Part shown: piece by piece, positions 4,970 to 5,495 of the stretch
Layout: the number at the start of each line of letters is the position of its first letter
Numbering within the stretch: the stretch's first letter is position 1
Assembly (NCBI GenBank): GCA_947456005.1
Contig: CANGRP010000173.1
Span: 1 to 5,495 of the forward strand
Length of the DNA: 5,495 nucleotides
Direction: 5' to 3'
Source of the DNA: Caulobacteraceae bacterium
Lineage (GTDB): Bacteria; Pseudomonadota; Alphaproteobacteria; Caulobacterales; Caulobacteraceae
Program-made: the position numbers and the translations under genes
The notes under the pieces: generated by a model
Seen by the model: only the letters and a program-made list of their open reading frames with translations
Told to the model about the DNA's origin: nothing
The model's database searches: none

Positions 4970-5495
4970 ATGGCTCACCCCGCTCCCGGCGATTTCAAGG
5001 ACGTCATCCTCTTCCTGGCGACGGCGGGCATCATCGTTCCGCTGTTCCGGCGCTGGAAGATCAGTCCCATCCTCGGCTTCCTCGGCGCCGGCGTTCTCCT
5101 CGGCCCTTCGGGCCTGGGCGCCCTCGGGTCCCTGGCGCCCTGGGCGGCGGAGCTGACCATCGATTCGCCGAAGGAGCTCGCCCAGCTTGGCGAGCTGGGC
5201 GTGGTCTTCCTGATGTTCATGATCGGGCTGGAGCTGTCATGGGCCCGGCTTTGGCTGATGCGGCGCTACGTCTTCGGCCTGGGCGCCCTGCAGGTCCTGG
5301 GGTGCGGCCTTATCGTCGGCCTGACCGCCTATCTCTTGGGGGCCTCGGTGACCGCCTCCGCGGCGGTCGGCGCCGCCATGGCCCTGTCATCCACCGCAGT
5401 GGTCATGCCGATCCTGACCGAGAGCCGCCGCCAGCATGTCCAGGCGGGCCGTGTGACCTTCGCCGTCCTGCTGTTCCAGGACCTGGCCGTAGCGC
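4970..5495 (+). CDS. Kef-type monovalent cation:proton antiporter (CPA2), N-terminal part (cut by window end)
   Basis: This is an inner-membrane transporter of the KefB/KefC-like CPA2 family, which exchanges K+ or Na+ for protons. The 175 visible residues are strongly hydrophobic with several membrane segments: ~11-25, ILGFLGAGVLLGPSGLG (34-50), LGELGVVFLMFMIGLELS (73-90), ~101-124 and ~128-148. Recognisable motifs are GPSGLG (45-50), FMIGLEL (83-89), ALSSTAVVMPILTE (138-151), which fits the unwound ion-site helix, and FQDLAV (169-174), whose Asp is the conserved ion/proton-binding acid with the Gln before it as in Kef proteins. The ATG at 4970 has GAGGA at 4960-4964, 5 bases upstream. It is divergent from the peptidase gene. 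Whether it has the cytoplasmic nucleotide-binding (TrkA-N) domain of true KefB/C cannot be seen, since the frame is still open at the edge. Confidence 0.93.
   Translation, partial: MAHPAPGDFKDVILFLATAGIIVPLFRRWKISPILGFLGAGVLLGPSGLGALGSLAPWAAELTIDSPKELAQLGELGVVFLMFMIGLELSWARLWLMRRYVFGLGALQVLGCGLIVGLTAYLLGASVTASAAVGAAMALSSTAVVMPILTESRRQHVQAGRVTFAVLLFQDLAVA

Noticed and set aside
4802..4978. Extended start of the M13 peptidase at 4978 (703 residues)
   Set aside because: It would put a 59-residue arginine-rich stretch before a clear signal peptide and overlap the antiporter start; GGAG at 4808-4811 supports the ATG at 4801.

Overview
This 5.5 kb, very GC-rich window with strong G/C third-position bias looks like an alphaproteobacterial chromosome, most likely Caulobacterales (a Caulobacter, Phenylobacterium or Brevundimonas relative). 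The basis is the hisZ-hisG pair, the alphaproteobacterial style of HisG, an exported M13 peptidase and a Kef-type antiporter. The genus is an inference from gene content and remembered homologues.

Layout. (1) Positions 1-1369 carry the end of a histidine operon on the + strand: the C-terminal 139 codons of hisZ, overlapping hisG by ATGA. HisZ and HisG together form the ATP phosphoribosyltransferase that starts histidine synthesis. (2) Positions 1370-1656 are a 287-bp intergenic region that is unusually structured. It holds a likely small RNA with a stem-loop and a strong intrinsic terminator, bracketed by two near-identical 26-27 bp direct repeats 230 bp apart, each with a TGAC-N6-GTCA dyad. 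(3) Positions 1657-2862 encode a complete flavoprotein of the HI0933/PP_4765 type on the + strand. (4) Positions 2867-4801 encode a complete secreted zinc metallopeptidase of family M13 on the - strand, converging on the flavoprotein gene with only 4 bp between stop codons. (5) Positions 4802-4969 are a divergent intergenic region with a stem-loop that would cover part of the peptidase ribosome binding site. (6) Positions 4970-5495 are the first 175 codons of a Kef-type (CPA2) cation:proton antiporter, cut by the window end.

Apart from hisZ-hisG, the genes do not form an obvious pathway; I see no mobile element, CRISPR array, tRNA or rRNA. The observations most worth a second look are the RNA/repeat region after hisG, an apparent in-frame loss of about 30 residues from the M13 peptidase that leaves its zinc site intact, and the stem-loop over the peptidase start. 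I do not see a clear new multi-gene system.
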